From Brachybacterium tyrofermentans (GTDB taxonomy: Bacteria > Actinomycetota > Actinomycetes > Actinomycetales > Dermabacteraceae), in contig NZ_JABUXW010000002.1 of the NCBI RefSeq assembly GCF_014897585.1, positions 62,001 to 126,000 on the forward strand: 64,000 nt of DNA. The letters are read 5' to 3'. How positions within the stretch are numbered: the first letter of the stretch is position 1; each line of letters starts with the position of its first letter. Shown here piece by piece: positions 50,771 to 60,162 of this stretch. A model generated the notes under the pieces. That model searched no databases. It was not told the DNA's origin and worked only from the letters and a program-made list of their open reading frames with translations. Made by a program: the position numbers and the translations under genes.

Positions 50771-51886
50771 TCAGCGGGGACCGGGACGGCGCCCGCGGGC
50801 CTGCTCGACGAGATCGGTGATGAGATCGGCGTAGGAGAGCCCCATGTTCTGCCAGAGCACCGGGAACATCGAGTACGGGGTGAAGCCCGGCATCGTGTTG
50901 ACCTCGTTGACCACCACGCGGTGATCGTCGGTCACGAACACATCCACCCTGGCGAGACCCTCCAGGCCCAGCACGGAGAAGGCACGGGCGGCCACCTCGC
51001 GGACCTCCTCGAGCTGGGCATCGGGAAGGGAGGCCGGCACGTCGATGCTCACGGTCCCCTTGCCGAAGTACTTCGCCTCGTAGTCGTAGAAGTCCAGGTC
51101 CTCCCCGACCCTGACCTCGCCGGGCACCGTGGTGCGCGCCTCGAAGCCGTCGCCGCCCTGGAGCACACCGCACTCGACCTCGCGGCCGATCACGGACTCC
51201 TCGATGAGCACCTTGGGATCCTCCGCGAAGGCGGTCTTCATCGCGGCCTCGAGCTCGGCGGGATCGCTGACCCGGCTGACCCCGAGGCTGGAGCCGCCGC
51301 GGGCGGGCTTCACGAACCAGGGCAACGGGTGGTGACGCTCCAGGTGGTCCATCACCTCCCCGGCTCCGGCGGCCCAGCGGTCCTCGTGGACCGTGATGCC
51401 GGGGGCGCACTCGATCCCGGCGGCGCCCAGGCTCTGCTTGGTGGCCGCCTTGTCCATGCAGGTCGCCGACGCGAGCACCCCGGAGCCCACGTAGGGGATG
51501 TCCAGCAGCTCGAGCAGGCCCTGGACGGTGCCGTCCTCGCCGTAGGTGCCGTGCAGCACCGGGAACACGACGTCGATCTCGGCCAACGGGCGCACCGCGC
51601 CCTCGACGACGGTCCGCAGCTCGCTGCGTCCGCCGGGCTGCCGACGGGTCGAGGGCAGCAGCACCTCGGCGCCCTCGGACGCCACCTCGGGGGCGCGGCC
51701 GTCGACCAGGGTCCAGTCCGAGGGATCGTCGGAGACGTGGACCCAGGCCCCCTCGCGGGTGATGCCGATCGCGAGCACGTCGAAACGGTCTCGATCGATC
51801 GCAGCGAGGATGCCGCCGGCGGTGACGCACGAGATGCCGTGCTCTCCGCTGCGGCCGCCGAACAGAAGGGCGACGGTGGTTCTCAT
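50771..51886 (-). CDS. ddl: D-alanine--D-alanine ligase
   Basis: A 371-residue ATP-grasp ligase that makes D-Ala-D-Ala for peptidoglycan. Motifs: LLFGGRSGEHGISCVTAGGI (N-terminal), VLHGTYGEDGTVQG, FVKPARGGSSLGVSRV (ATP lysine), and the metal site VVVNEVNTMPGFTPYSMFP. ATG 51886 fits the first strand. It follows gpsA on the same strand after 13 bp. Confidence 0.96.
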   Translation of the reverse strand: MRTTVALLFGGRSGEHGISCVTAGGILAAIDRDRFDVLAIGITREGAWVHVSDDPSDWTLVDGRAPEVASEGAEVLLPSTRRQPGGRSELRTVVEGAVRPLAEIDVVFPVLHGTYGEDGTVQGLLELLDIPYVGSGVLASATCMDKAATKQSLGAAGIECAPGITVHEDRWAAGAGEVMDHLERHHPLPWFVKPARGGSSLGVSRVSDPAELEAAMKTAFAEDPKVLIEESVIGREVECGVLQGGDGFEARTTVPGEVRVGEDLDFYDYEAKYFGKGTVSIDVPASLPDAQLEEVREVAARAFSVLGLEGLARVDVFVTDDHRVVVNEVNTMPGFTPYSMFPVLWQNMGLSYADLITDLVEQARGRRPGPR

Positions 51887-51899
51887 GCCGAAAGGATAT

Positions 51900-52889
51900 T
51901 CACTCCGGGCGCACGCCGCGCGCCAGCAGGGCCGTGGTGACCTCGTCGATACGCGCATCGTGATCGACGACATCCACCACGGCGTCGGTGATGGGCATCT
52001 CGATCCCGAGTCGCGCGGCCAGTTCCGACACGGCACGCGCCGTCGCGACGCCCTCGGCCGTCTGGCCCACCTCGGCCGCCGCGGCCCGTACATCGAGGCC
52101 GCGTCCCAGCGCCAGTCCCAGGCGGTGGTTCCGGCTCAGCGGCGAGGAGCAGGTGGCGACCAGGTCGCCCATCCCCGCCAGCCCGGCGAAGGTGTCCCGG
52201 CGACCGCCCAGCGCGACCCCGAGCCGGGTGATCTCCGCGAGCCCGCGGGTGATCAGGCTCGCGGTGGTGTTGTGGCCGTGGCCGAGACCGGTCGCGGCAC
52301 CGACCGCGATCGCGATGACGTTCTTGACGGCCCCGGCGATCTCGACCCCGACCAAGTCGGTGGAGGTGTAGGTGCGCAGGTAGGGGGCCTCGCACCAGGT
52401 CGCGAGCACGGAGGCCAGCTCCTCGGAGTCGGCCGCCACGACGCTCGCGCAGGGGCGGCGCTCGGCGATCTCCCCGGAGAGGTTCGGGCCGGACAGCACG
52501 CCGATGCGCTCGGTCTCCGCTCCCCCGGCCTCGGCGATGATCCTGCTGATCCGCGAGTCGGTGCCCCGCTCGATCCCCTTGGTGAGGGAGAGCACGGGCA
52601 CCGGCGGGAGAGCGGGCCACGACTCGAGGGTCGCGCGCATCGACTGGGCGGGCACCGCGAGCACGATCCCGTCGGCCCCGTCGAACGCCTCCTCGATCGA
52701 GGAGGTCGCCCCCACGGCGTCCGGGAGCAGGCGGTCCCCGAGGTAGGCGCTGTTTCGGTGCGCCTCACGGATCTCGCAGGCCACCTCCTCGCGGCGCGCC
52801 CACAGCGTGACGTCCGCGCCACCGTCCGCGAGGACCTGCGCGAAGGTGGTGCCCCAGCTGCCGGCACCCAGAACGGCCAGTCGTGTCAT
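51900..52889 (-). CDS. gpsA: glycerol-3-phosphate dehydrogenase [NAD(P)+]
   Basis: A 329-residue enzyme that makes sn-glycerol-3-phosphate for phospholipids. N-terminal dinucleotide fold LAVLGAGSWGTTFAQVL, LSLTKGIE, LSGPNLSGEIA, and the catalytic lysine in GAVKNVIAIAVG. Normal length. Sits between plsC and ddl, so glycerolipid and wall precursor genes are co-directional. Confidence 0.96.
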   Translation of the reverse strand: MTRLAVLGAGSWGTTFAQVLADGGADVTLWARREEVACEIREAHRNSAYLGDRLLPDAVGATSSIEEAFDGADGIVLAVPAQSMRATLESWPALPPVPVLSLTKGIERGTDSRISRIIAEAGGAETERIGVLSGPNLSGEIAERRPCASVVAADSEELASVLATWCEAPYLRTYTSTDLVGVEIAGAVKNVIAIAVGAATGLGHGHNTTASLITRGLAEITRLGVALGGRRDTFAGLAGMGDLVATCSSPLSRNHRLGLALGRGLDVRAAAAEVGQTAEGVATARAVSELAARLGIEMPITDAVVDVVDHDARIDEVTTALLARGVRPE

Positions 52890-52968
52890 CCCTGCCTCCT
52901 CCCTGCGTCGCTGTCTCTCTGCGTCATCGTCGCTGCGTCACCATCTCTGCGTGATGCCTGGCTCTGCA

Positions 52969-53772
52969 TCACGCCTGCTTCACAGCACGGTAGCCGCGCT
53001 GCGGAGCCCCCACCTCAGGTCGGTGGCCATCCGTCCTGCCGTCGTGCAGGACGCTCGGCGGCTCCTGCCCGCGGATCTCTCCGAGCAGGGCGGCGATCCG
53101 GGTCATCAGGTCCGCGGTCACGCGACGGGCCGCCGTCTGCGGGGTCTCGTCGTCCCGCTGCGCGACGGTGTACGGGGTCCCCACCCGCATGGTCACGCGG
53201 CGGCCGGGTCCGGGGCGCGGGACCAGGGAGCCGACGGGCCACAGCCTGCGGCCGCCCCAGCTCGCGATGGGCACCAGCGGAGCGCCCGTGTCCAGAGCCA
53301 GGCGGGCCGCCCCCAGGAGCCCCTGCATCGGCCACAGCTCCGGGTCCCGGGAGTAGGTGCCCTCGGGGAAGATCATGAGCATCTCGCCACGGCCCAGGGC
53401 CTCGCGCGCGCTGTCCAGGGCATCGCCGCCCCGGGAGGTGCCCCGGTGCACCGGGATCTGCCGGGCCCCGTGCAGGAGCGCGCCCAGCACGGGCACCCGG
53501 AACATCGCCTCCTTGGCCAGGAAGCGCGGCGCGATGCCGTGGGCCTGCAGGAGCTGGCCGTAGAGGAAGGCGTCGATCGGGCCGAGGTGGTTGCCGCAGC
53601 CGATCGCGGCCCCCTCGGCGGGGAGGTTCTCGGCGCCGATCCAGACGGGGCGCGCGAGCAGGCTCATCAGGGGTCGGAGTGGCAGCTGCGCGAGGCCGAC
53701 GACGAGCCCGGCCCGCCGAGCCGGGGCCCGGGACGTGCCCAGATCCCAGCTGCGCGCCGGCGAGATGCTCAC
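52969..53772 (-). CDS. plsC: 1-acylglycerol-3-phosphate acyltransferase
   Basis: A 267-residue membrane-associated acyltransferase. The catalytic NHLGPID (Hx4D) and the FPEGTYSRD motif are present, with PLVPIASWGG as the later block. It acylates lysophosphatidate using the glycerol backbone supplied by GpsA next door. The GTG start overlaps the stop of the upstream gene (GTGA). The C-terminal 45 residues are polar and variable. Confidence 0.92.
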   Translation of the reverse strand: MSISPARSWDLGTSRAPARRAGLVVGLAQLPLRPLMSLLARPVWIGAENLPAEGAAIGCGNHLGPIDAFLYGQLLQAHGIAPRFLAKEAMFRVPVLGALLHGARQIPVHRGTSRGGDALDSAREALGRGEMLMIFPEGTYSRDPELWPMQGLLGAARLALDTGAPLVPIASWGGRRLWPVGSLVPRPGPGRRVTMRVGTPYTVAQRDDETPQTAARRVTADLMTRIAALLGEIRGQEPPSVLHDGRTDGHRPEVGAPQRGYRAVKQA

Positions 53773-54365
53773 CGGTCGGAGGACGGCGTGCGGCCCAGGG
53801 CTTTGCGCGTGGCCTGCCCGGTGAGGGCGCGCACGGACGATCCACCGACCATGGTGCGCCGCCTCAGCGTCGTCGGCGCCCGACGGGCGAGCGTGTTCAC
53901 GGCGGCGGCATGCATCAGCCGGCGCGGCGCGAAGGCGAGGCGTCCGCGCACCGAGCGGAACTTCACCGCGGTGGTGACCTGGAGCAGCTGCCCGCCGGGA
54001 AGCAGCGCCACCCCGATCCGCACGTGCATCTTGTCGTCGTCGTCGATGATCAGCGCCTCGGAGCCCACGACCTCGTCGGCCACGTACTCCCGCTCCGGCG
54101 GCGGCACCATGTCGAACAGGCGGATCGCCTCATCGCGCAGCGCGCGCATCCCCCGCTTGGACAGCGGCGTGTTCTCATGCGAGAAGATCGCGTCGGCCCA
54201 GACCCTCGGGTCGGGCTCGTCGACGCCTCCGGTGGGGACGATGACCACGTCGCAGTAGTCGGGGATCGGGATGTCGCGCAGCGCCAGCGAGCTCCCGGCC
54301 GTGGCGGCCAGGGGGTTCTCGCCCGTATGCAGCTCGGCATCCGCCGAGACGTTCTCGCTCATCAT
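53769..54365 (-). CDS. uncharacterised DUF2867-like protein
   Basis: A 198-residue protein without a confident family. The central part (PDYCDVVIVPTGG, WADAIFSHEN, VVGSEALIIDDDDKMHVRIGVALLPGGQLLQVTTAVKF, FAPRRLMHAAAVNTLARRA, in pieces) resembles the DUF2867 pattern of a two-layer ligand-binding fold ending in a basic helix. No signal peptide, no membrane helix. The C-terminus is basic (LRRRTMVGGSS ... ATRKALGR). Translationally coupled to plsC by GTGA and 83 bp after murA. Confidence 0.6.
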   Translation of the reverse strand: MMSENVSADAELHTGENPLAATAGSSLALRDIPIPDYCDVVIVPTGGVDEPDPRVWADAIFSHENTPLSKRGMRALRDEAIRLFDMVPPPEREYVADEVVGSEALIIDDDDKMHVRIGVALLPGGQLLQVTTAVKFRSVRGRLAFAPRRLMHAAAVNTLARRAPTTLRRRTMVGGSSVRALTGQATRKALGRTPSSDR

Positions 54366-54448
54366 CAGCTGTGCTCCCTCAGCTCGCAGTGGATCGTCGG
54401 TTCAGCCCGGGTACAGGGCCTCCGCAGGGCGATGCATCCCTCGCGGCG

Positions 54449-55765
54449 TCAGTTCTCCCAGAACTCCGCGCCGAGGGCGGTGAGCTTCTCGCGGAAGGAC
54501 TCGTACCCGCGGTCGATGAGGTCGATGCCACGGATGGTGGAGACCCCCTCGGCGCCGAGTGCGGCCACGAGATACGAGAAGCCGCCGCGCAGGTCCGGGA
54601 CGGTGATGTCCGCGGCCGTCAGCGACCGCGGACCGGAGATCACCGCGGAGTGGTTGTAGTTGCTGCGGCCGAAGCGGCAGCTGGACCCTCCGAGACACTC
54701 GCGGTACACCTGGGTGTGGGCGCCCATGTCGTTGAGCGCAGAGGTGAAGCCGAGCCGGTTCTCGTACACCGTCTCGTGCACGATGGAGATGCCGTCGGCC
54801 TGCGTGAGCGCGACCACCAGCGGCTGCTGCCAGTCGGTCATGAGGCCGGGGTGCACATCGGTCTCCACCGCGATCGCCCGCAGCGGCGTGCCGGGATGGT
54901 AGAACCGGATGCCCTCACGGGTGATGTCCATCCCGCCGCCGACCTTGCGGAAGATGTTCAGGAAGGTCGCCATCGGCTTCTGCTCGGCGCCGCGCACGAA
55001 GACGGACCCCTTCGTGACCAAGGCGGCGCAGGCCCAGGAAGCGGCCTCGATGCGATCGGGGATCGCGACGTGCTCGTAGCCGCCCAGCTCCTCGACGCCC
55101 TCGATCGTGATGGTGCGATCTGTCTGCACGGAGATGAGCGCACCCATCTTCTGCAGCACCGCGATGAGGTCCTCGATCTCGGGTTCGACGGCCGCGTTCG
55201 TGAGCTCGGTGATGCCCTTCGCCCGGACGGCGGTCAGCAGCACCTGCTCGGTCGCTCCGACGCTGGGGTACTCGAGGTGGATCTTGGTGCCGTGCAGCCC
55301 GTTCGGGGCCGTGATGTAGATGCCCATCTCACGCTTGTCCACGACGGCGCCGAAGTTGCGCAGCACGTCGAGGTGGTAGTTGATGGGGCGGTCGCCGATC
55401 CGGCAGCCACCCAGGTCGGGGATGATCGCCTCGCCCAGACGGTGCAGCAGCGGGCCGCAGAACAGGATCGGGATCCGGGAGCTTCCGGCGTGCGCGTCGA
55501 TGTCTGCCACATGGGCGCGCTCGACGTTGGAGGGATCCATGCGCAGCGTGCCGCCGACGACGTCCCGTTCGACCTTGACGCCATGTATCGACAGCAGCTG
55601 CGAGACGATCTGCACGTCGCGGATGTCCGGGACGGAGTGGAGCACGCTGGGCTTGGTCCCCAGCAGGGCCGCGACCATGGCCTTGGAGACCAGGTTCTTC
55701 GCGCCACGGACAGTGATCTCACCGTTGAGGGGGCTGCCCCCACGGACGTGGAATGTCGAGCTCAT
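54449..55765 (-). CDS. murA: UDP-N-acetylglucosamine 1-carboxyvinyltransferase MurA
   Basis: A 438-residue EPSP-synthase-fold enzyme for the first committed step of peptidoglycan synthesis. K23/N24 region GAKNLVSKAM, and the fosfomycin-sensitive catalytic cysteine C121 in LGGCRIGDRPINYH. The sequence RPINYH in place of RPVDLH is a lineage variant. It is downstream of leuDC but separated by a hairpin terminator, so probably independently transcribed. Confidence 0.96.
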   Translation of the reverse strand: MSSTFHVRGGSPLNGEITVRGAKNLVSKAMVAALLGTKPSVLHSVPDIRDVQIVSQLLSIHGVKVERDVVGGTLRMDPSNVERAHVADIDAHAGSSRIPILFCGPLLHRLGEAIIPDLGGCRIGDRPINYHLDVLRNFGAVVDKREMGIYITAPNGLHGTKIHLEYPSVGATEQVLLTAVRAKGITELTNAAVEPEIEDLIAVLQKMGALISVQTDRTITIEGVEELGGYEHVAIPDRIEAASWACAALVTKGSVFVRGAEQKPMATFLNIFRKVGGGMDITREGIRFYHPGTPLRAIAVETDVHPGLMTDWQQPLVVALTQADGISIVHETVYENRLGFTSALNDMGAHTQVYRECLGGSSCRFGRSNYNHSAVISGPRSLTAADITVPDLRGGFSYLVAALGAEGVSTIRGIDLIDRGYESFREKLTALGAEFWEN

Positions 55766-55836
55766 AGTGTCCTTGCTTCGCTGAGCAGGCGCCCGGGACG
55801 CCCGATGTCTGACCGAGTCACCATACCGGAGCGGAC

Positions 55837-55881
55837 TGCGGGGCCACTGCGACCCTCGTCATAGGTCGCAGCGGCCCCGCA
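55837..55881 (-). terminator. terminator of leuCD
   Basis: 18-bp arms (TGCGGGGCC-A-CTGCGACC and complement, one mismatch) with a 9-base loop, 18 bp after the leuD stop on the minus strand and before murA. Confidence 0.65.
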
Positions 55882-55898
55882 GGAGAAGATCTGAGCGG

Positions 55899-56519
55899 TC
55901 AGACGGTGTCCATCGTGCGCGCCGGGAGCGTCTTGGGCATCCAGCCGGGGCGGGTCGCCTCGAAGTCGGTGATGTCCTGCTCGTGGCGCAGGGTCAGGCC
56001 GATGTCGTCCAGGCCCTCCATGAGGCGCCACCGGGTGTAGTCGTCGACGTCGAAGCGGAAGACAGCTCCAGCCTCGCCCGCGTGGGCCTGACGGTTCTCG
56101 AGGTCGATGGTCACCTCGGTGCCGGGCGCCTCCTCGAGGATCTTCCACAGCTGCTCGAGGTCGTCCTCGGACAGGACCCCGGCGACGAGGCCCTGCTTGC
56201 CGGCGTTGCCGCGGAAGATGTCCGCGAAGCGGCTGGAGAGCACGGCCTTGAACCCGTAGTCGCGCAGCGCCCACACGGCGTGCTCACGCGAGGAGCCGGT
56301 GCCGAAGTCAGGGCCCGCCACGAGCACGGAGCCCTTCGCGTAGGCGGGGCGGTTGAGCACGAAGTCGGGATCGTTCGTGCGCCAGGCGTTGAACAGGCCG
56401 TCGTCGAACCCGGTCTTGGTGACCCGCTTGAGGTACACGGCCGGGATGATCTGGTCGGTGTCGACATTGCTGCGGCGCAGCGGGACACCGATGCCGGTAT
56501 GGGTGGTGAAGGCTTCCAT
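55899..56519 (-). CDS. leuD: 3-isopropylmalate dehydratase small subunit
   Basis: A 206-residue subunit. Signature: [26 protein letters not shown] (in pieces), [17 protein letters not shown]. It supplies the substrate-specificity loop to LeuC in leucine synthesis. ATG 56519; 14 bp after the leuC stop, the standard leuC-leuD pair. Confidence 0.97.
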   Translation of the reverse strand: MEAFTTHTGIGVPLRRSNVDTDQIIPAVYLKRVTKTGFDDGLFNAWRTNDPDFVLNRPAYAKGSVLVAGPDFGTGSSREHAVWALRDYGFKAVLSSRFADIFRGNAGKQGLVAGVLSEDDLEQLWKILEEAPGTEVTIDLENRQAHAGEAGAVFRFDVDDYTRWRLMEGLDDIGLTLRHEQDITDFEATRPGWMPKTLPARTMDTV

Positions 56520-56533
56520 GGCGATGCTCCTGA

Positions 56534-57973
56534 TCAGGCGACGGGCTGGAGGTCGGAGGGGGCGCTCGCGGCGCCCAGGTCCGACGGGGAGGACAGCGTC
56601 CCGCGCACTGCGGTGGCGGCGGCGACGACCGGGGACACCAGGTGGGTGCGTCCGCCCTTGCCCTGGCGGCCCTCGAAGTTGCGGTTGGACGTGGAGGCCG
56701 CACGCTCGCCCGGGGCGAGCTGGTCCGGGTTCATGCCCAGGCACATCGAGCAGCCCGCCTGGCGCCATTCGGCACCGAAGCCGAGGAAGACCTTGTCCAG
56801 GCCCTCCTGCTCCGCCTGGATGCGCACCCGAGCCGAACCGGGGACGACCAGCACGCGGACATCGGGGTGCTTCTGACGGCCCTCGAGCACGGAGGCGAAG
56901 GCCCGCAGATCCTCGATGCGGCCGTTGGTGCACGAGCCCATGAACACGGTGTCGACCTTGACGTCCTTCAGGGGCGTCCCGGGCACGAGGTCCATGTACT
57001 CCAGGGCGTTCTCGGCGGCCACGCGAGCGTTGTCGTCGGTGAAGTCCTCCGGGGCGGGGACCGATGCCGACAGCGGCAGGCCCTGACCGGGGTTGGTGCC
57101 CCAGGTGACGAAGGGCTCGAGCTCATCGGCGTCGATGTGCACCTCGGCGTCGAAGGTGGCGTCATCGGCGCTGCGCAGGGTCCGCCAGTGCTCGACGGCC
57201 GCGTCCCAGTCCGCGCCGCGCGGGGCATGCGGGCGCCCCTGGACGTACTCGAAGGTGGTCTCGTCCGGCGCGATCATGCCGGCGCGGGCGCCCGCCTCGA
57301 TGGACATGTTGCAGATCGTCATCCGGCCCTCCATGGAGAGCGTCCGGATCGCCTCGCCGCGGTACTCGAGCACGTAGCCCGAGCCGCCGCCGGTGCCGAT
57401 CTTCGCGATCACCGCGAGGATGATGTCCTTCGCGGTGACGCCGGGCTTGAGGGCGCCGTCGACGGTGATGGCCATGGTCTTGAAGGGGTTCAGCGAGAGC
57501 GTCTGGGTCGCGAGCACGTGCTCGACCTCGCTGGTGCCGATGCCGAAGGCGAGCGCCCCGAAGGCACCGTGGGTCGAGGTGTGCGAGTCGCCGCAGACCA
57601 CGGTGATGCCCGGCATGGTCAGACCCAGCTGCGGGCCGACGACATGCACGATGCCCTGGTCGAGGTCGCCGAGGCTGTGGATCCGCACGCCGAACTCCTC
57701 GGCGTTGCGGCGCAGGGTGTCGATCTGGGTGCGCGAGGTGATGTCCGCGATCGGCTTGTCGATGTCGATCGTGGGGGTGTTGTGGTCCTCGGTCGCGAGC
57801 TGCTGGTCGAGGCGGCGCGGCGTGCGGCCCTCCTCGCGGAGGCCGTCGAACGCCTGCGGGCTGGTCACCTCGTGCAGGAGCTGGAGATCGATGTACAGCA
57901 GGTCCGGTTCGCCGTTCTCTCCGCGACGGACAACGTGGTCCGCCCAGACCTTCTCTGCGAGGGTCCCCGCCAT
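56534..57973 (-). CDS. leuC: 3-isopropylmalate dehydratase large subunit
   Basis: A 479-residue aconitase-family enzyme with a [4Fe-4S] cluster. Cluster cysteines: [10 protein letters not shown] and [12 protein letters not shown]. Other blocks: [21 protein letters not shown] and [16 protein letters not shown]. It starts with ATG 57973 (AAGGAAGG upstream) and is divergent from an IclR regulator; two inverted repeats lie in the 141-bp gap. Confidence 0.97.
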   Translation of the reverse strand: MAGTLAEKVWADHVVRRGENGEPDLLYIDLQLLHEVTSPQAFDGLREEGRTPRRLDQQLATEDHNTPTIDIDKPIADITSRTQIDTLRRNAEEFGVRIHSLGDLDQGIVHVVGPQLGLTMPGITVVCGDSHTSTHGAFGALAFGIGTSEVEHVLATQTLSLNPFKTMAITVDGALKPGVTAKDIILAVIAKIGTGGGSGYVLEYRGEAIRTLSMEGRMTICNMSIEAGARAGMIAPDETTFEYVQGRPHAPRGADWDAAVEHWRTLRSADDATFDAEVHIDADELEPFVTWGTNPGQGLPLSASVPAPEDFTDDNARVAAENALEYMDLVPGTPLKDVKVDTVFMGSCTNGRIEDLRAFASVLEGRQKHPDVRVLVVPGSARVRIQAEQEGLDKVFLGFGAEWRQAGCSMCLGMNPDQLAPGERAASTSNRNFEGRQGKGGRTHLVSPVVAAATAVRGTLSSPSDLGAASAPSDLQPVA

Positions 57974-58072
57974 GTCGATCCTTCCTTGCGTCCGTCGTGT
58001 GGACGCGTGTCTGCATGCTGGAACGCGCTCGGGGTGCAAGCGCAGCACCCATCGTGTGCGGGTCCACGATCC

Positions 58073-58101
58073 GACGCACTTGCGTCTCACCAAATAAGAC
58101 G
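58073..58101. promoter_or_regulatory. overlapping inverted repeats between leuC and the IclR gene
   Basis: GACGCA-CT-TGCGTC (58073-58086) is a perfect inverted repeat. It overlaps CGTCTCA-N5-TAAGACG (58083-58101; one mismatch in 7-bp arms). Both lie just upstream of the IclR ATG (58115) and about 100 bp from leuC. Likely operators of the IclR protein, by position. Confidence 0.5.
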
Positions 58102-58114
58102 GCAGTATCGGAGC

Positions 58115-58849
58115 ATGGACAAGATCTCGGAGGAGAACGGCAGCGGCGTCGGCGTGCTCGACAAGGCGGCCGTCGTGCTCGGCGCCCTGGAGGCAGGCCC
58201 GGCGACGCTCGCCCAGCTGGTGCAGTCGACCGGATTGGCTCGACCCACCGCCCACCGCCTGGCAGTGGCGCTCGAATATCACCATCTGGTCTCCCGTGAC
58301 ATGCAGGGGCGCTTCATCCTGGGCCCGCGCCTGGGTGAGCTGGCCGCCGCCGCCGGCGAGGATCGCCTGCTCGCCGCCGCGGGCCCGGTGCTGGCCGCTC
58401 TGCGGGACCACACCAGCGAATCCGCGCAGCTCTACCGCCGCCAGGGCGACCACCGCATCTGCGTCGCCGCGGCCGAGCGGCCGATCGGCCTCCGGGACTC
58501 CGTGCCGCTGGGTGCGGCGCTCACCATGAAGGCCGGTTCCGCCGCGCAGATCCTGCTCGCCTGGGAGGAGCCGGACCGCCTGCACCGCGGCCTGCTCGGC
58601 GCACGCTTCACCGCGACACAGCTCTCGGCCGTGCGCCGCCGCGGATGGGCCCAGTCCATCGGGGAGCGCGAGCCGGGCGTCGGATCGGTCTCCGCCCCTG
58701 TGCGCGGACCCAACGGACGCGTGGTCGCAGCCCTGAGCATCTCCGGGCCGATCGAGCGCATCACCCGTCAGCCCGGTCGACTCCATGCGGCGTCCGTGAT
58801 GAGCTCCGCGAACCATCTCACCGAGCTGCTGCGTCGCGCCGGCGCCTGA
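58115..58849 (+). CDS. IclR-family regulator (NdgR-like)
   Basis: A 244-residue regulator with N-terminal winged helix ([32 protein letters not shown]) and C-terminal IclR effector domain ([35 protein letters not shown]). Divergent from leuCD, as NdgR is in Streptomyces and LtbR in Corynebacterium, where it controls leucine biosynthesis genes; the same role is inferred. Convergent with a stress-protein gene (6-bp gap). Confidence 0.92.
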   Translation: MDKISEENGSGVGVLDKAAVVLGALEAGPATLAQLVQSTGLARPTAHRLAVALEYHHLVSRDMQGRFILGPRLGELAAAAGEDRLLAAAGPVLAALRDHTSESAQLYRRQGDHRICVAAAERPIGLRDSVPLGAALTMKAGSAAQILLAWEEPDRLHRGLLGARFTATQLSAVRRRGWAQSIGEREPGVGSVSAPVRGPNGRVVAALSISGPIERITRQPGRLHAASVMSSANHLTELLRRAGA

Positions 58850-58855
58850 ACCTCA

Positions 58856-59686
58856 TCAGTCCCGTTCGATCCAGACCGGGATGTTCGCGAAGCGCAGCAC
58901 CGTGACCAGCTGCCGGGGGGCGGCGAGCGGCTTGTCCGGGCCGTGGGTCCGCTCCCCCGCGACCACCATGATGCTCGCCCCTTCGCTGGCCTCGACGAGC
59001 TGCCGGGCACTCGCCCCCGCCGCGATCGTCACATCGCCCACGTACACACCGGGATGCGTCAGAGCGACGCGCTGACTGGTGCCTGCGAGGATCTCCTGAG
59101 CCTGCTCGGGCGTGGTCTCGGCACGGACCACGAGGTGGATGTCCCTCCCGTAGGCGGTGGCGAGGTCCGCGGCGCGGGTCACGACCTCGGTGGCGCTCTC
59201 GTGATGCACGAGGCCGATGGGTCCCTCACCGTCGATCTGGCCCCTCACCACCACGACGGGGCATTGTGAGCGTGCCGCCAGGGCGAGGCTCTTGGATCCG
59301 ACGATCAGCGTGAGGAGTCGGCCCATCCCCCGGCCGCCGACGACGACGAGATCGGAGTCGGCGCTCGCCTCGACGAGCACGGGGACGGCGTTGCCATCGA
59401 CGATCTCCGAGGTGATCGGCAGATCCGGGCGCTCCTCCCGCGCGATCGCCAGCGCATCCTCGATGAGCCCGTGCGCCGCGTTGCGGATGCCCGACCCGGT
59501 CATCCCCGGGATCGGATCGGTGTTCACATCGAGCTCGGTCCAGACGAAGGCGTGGACCAGGTGCAGCACGCCGCTGACGCGGTCCGCATGCCGTGCGGCC
59601 CAGCGCACCGCGAGATCGGATTCATCGGCATCGAAGACACCCACGGTGATCTTCGGCCGGGAGGACGAGGGTGTGACGTGGCTCAT
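58856..59686 (-). CDS. tandem-domain universal stress protein
   Basis: A 276-residue protein with two Usp domains. The first (about 12-150) has the ATP-binding-type signature VVVGGRGMGRLLTLIVGSKSLALAARSQCPVVVVRG (in pieces); the second (about 155-276) is degenerate: VVAGERTHGPDKPLAAPRQLV has lost the G-2x-G-9x-G(S/T) spacing. Such proteins respond to hypoxia and stress in actinomycetes. ATG 59686. No operon partner. Confidence 0.9.
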   Translation of the reverse strand: MSHVTPSSSRPKITVGVFDADESDLAVRWAARHADRVSGVLHLVHAFVWTELDVNTDPIPGMTGSGIRNAAHGLIEDALAIAREERPDLPITSEIVDGNAVPVLVEASADSDLVVVGGRGMGRLLTLIVGSKSLALAARSQCPVVVVRGQIDGEGPIGLVHHESATEVVTRAADLATAYGRDIHLVVRAETTPEQAQEILAGTSQRVALTHPGVYVGDVTIAAGASARQLVEASEGASIMVVAGERTHGPDKPLAAPRQLVTVLRFANIPVWIERD

Positions 59687-59811
59687 AACATGACGATACC
59701 CCGGCTCGCGAGCACATTCCAGGAAACGGACGGGATGTCGGCGAGGGATCGGACGCCGACCGTGCGGGTGCCGCGAGCAGACCGACCCCGGCAACAGAAC
59801 GCATCGATTCC

Positions 59812-59851
59812 GGAAACAGAAAAGGAGCCGATGCGCTTGGCATCGACTCCT
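59812..59851 (-). terminator. intrinsic terminator of the tRNA-Glu cluster
   Basis: On the minus strand: 12-bp arms (AGGAGTCGATGC and GCATCGGCTCCT, one G-U pair) around a 5-base loop, followed by TTTTCTGTTTCC. It starts 6 bp after the last tRNA-Glu. A textbook rho-independent terminator, rare in such high-GC DNA. Confidence 0.87.
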
Positions 59852-59856
59852 GTCCG

Positions 59857-59929
59857 TACCCCGTACCGGATTTGAACCGGTGTTACCGCCGTGAGAGGGC
59901 GACGTCCTAGGCCGCTAGACGAACGGGGC
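59857..59929 (-). tRNA. tRNA-Glu (anticodon CTC), copy 3 in transcription order
   Basis: 73-base cloverleaf; anticodon loop CTCTCAC with anticodon CTC; D-arm and T-arm (GGTTCAAATCC) intact; acceptor GCCCCGT/ACGGGGT with a G1-U72 wobble. CCA not encoded. Identical to the two other copies. Confidence 0.96.
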
Positions 59930-59957
59930 CTGCGCGTAATCCGAAGATCTCGCGTCG

Positions 59958-60030
59958 TACCCCGTACCGGATTTGAACCGGTGTTACCGCCGTGAGAGGG
60001 CGACGTCCTAGGCCGCTAGACGAACGGGGC
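59958..60030 (-). tRNA. tRNA-Glu (anticodon CTC), copy 2
   Basis: Identical in sequence to the neighbouring copies, exactly 101 bases apart. The 28-base spacers on either side are identical to each other too. Confidence 0.96.
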
Positions 60031-60058
60031 CTGCGCGTAATCCGAAGATCTCGCGTCG

Positions 60059-60131
60059 TACCCCGTACCGGATTTGAACCGGTGTTACCGCCGTGAGAGG
60101 GCGACGTCCTAGGCCGCTAGACGAACGGGGC
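60059..60131 (-). tRNA. tRNA-Glu (anticodon CTC), copy 1
   Basis: First copy in transcription order after tRNA-Gln. Same 73-base sequence as the others; the upstream flank (before 60131) differs, marking the edge of the duplicated unit. Confidence 0.96.
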
Positions 60132-60162
60132 GCGGACCACACAGCTGAAAAGCCGTGAAGCG

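Larger units (their letters stand above)
59857..60131 (-). repeat. tandem triplication of tRNA-Glu, 101-bp unit
   Basis: Three identical tRNA-Glu genes with two identical 28-base spacers (59930-59957 and 60031-60058). Period 101 bp. The identity of the spacers shows recent unequal-crossover duplication or gene conversion. Confidence 0.95.

Noticed and set aside
59857-60131. Regularly spaced repeats that could suggest a CRISPR array
   Set aside because: The repeated unit folds as tRNA-Glu and the spacers are identical; CRISPR spacers differ from each other.
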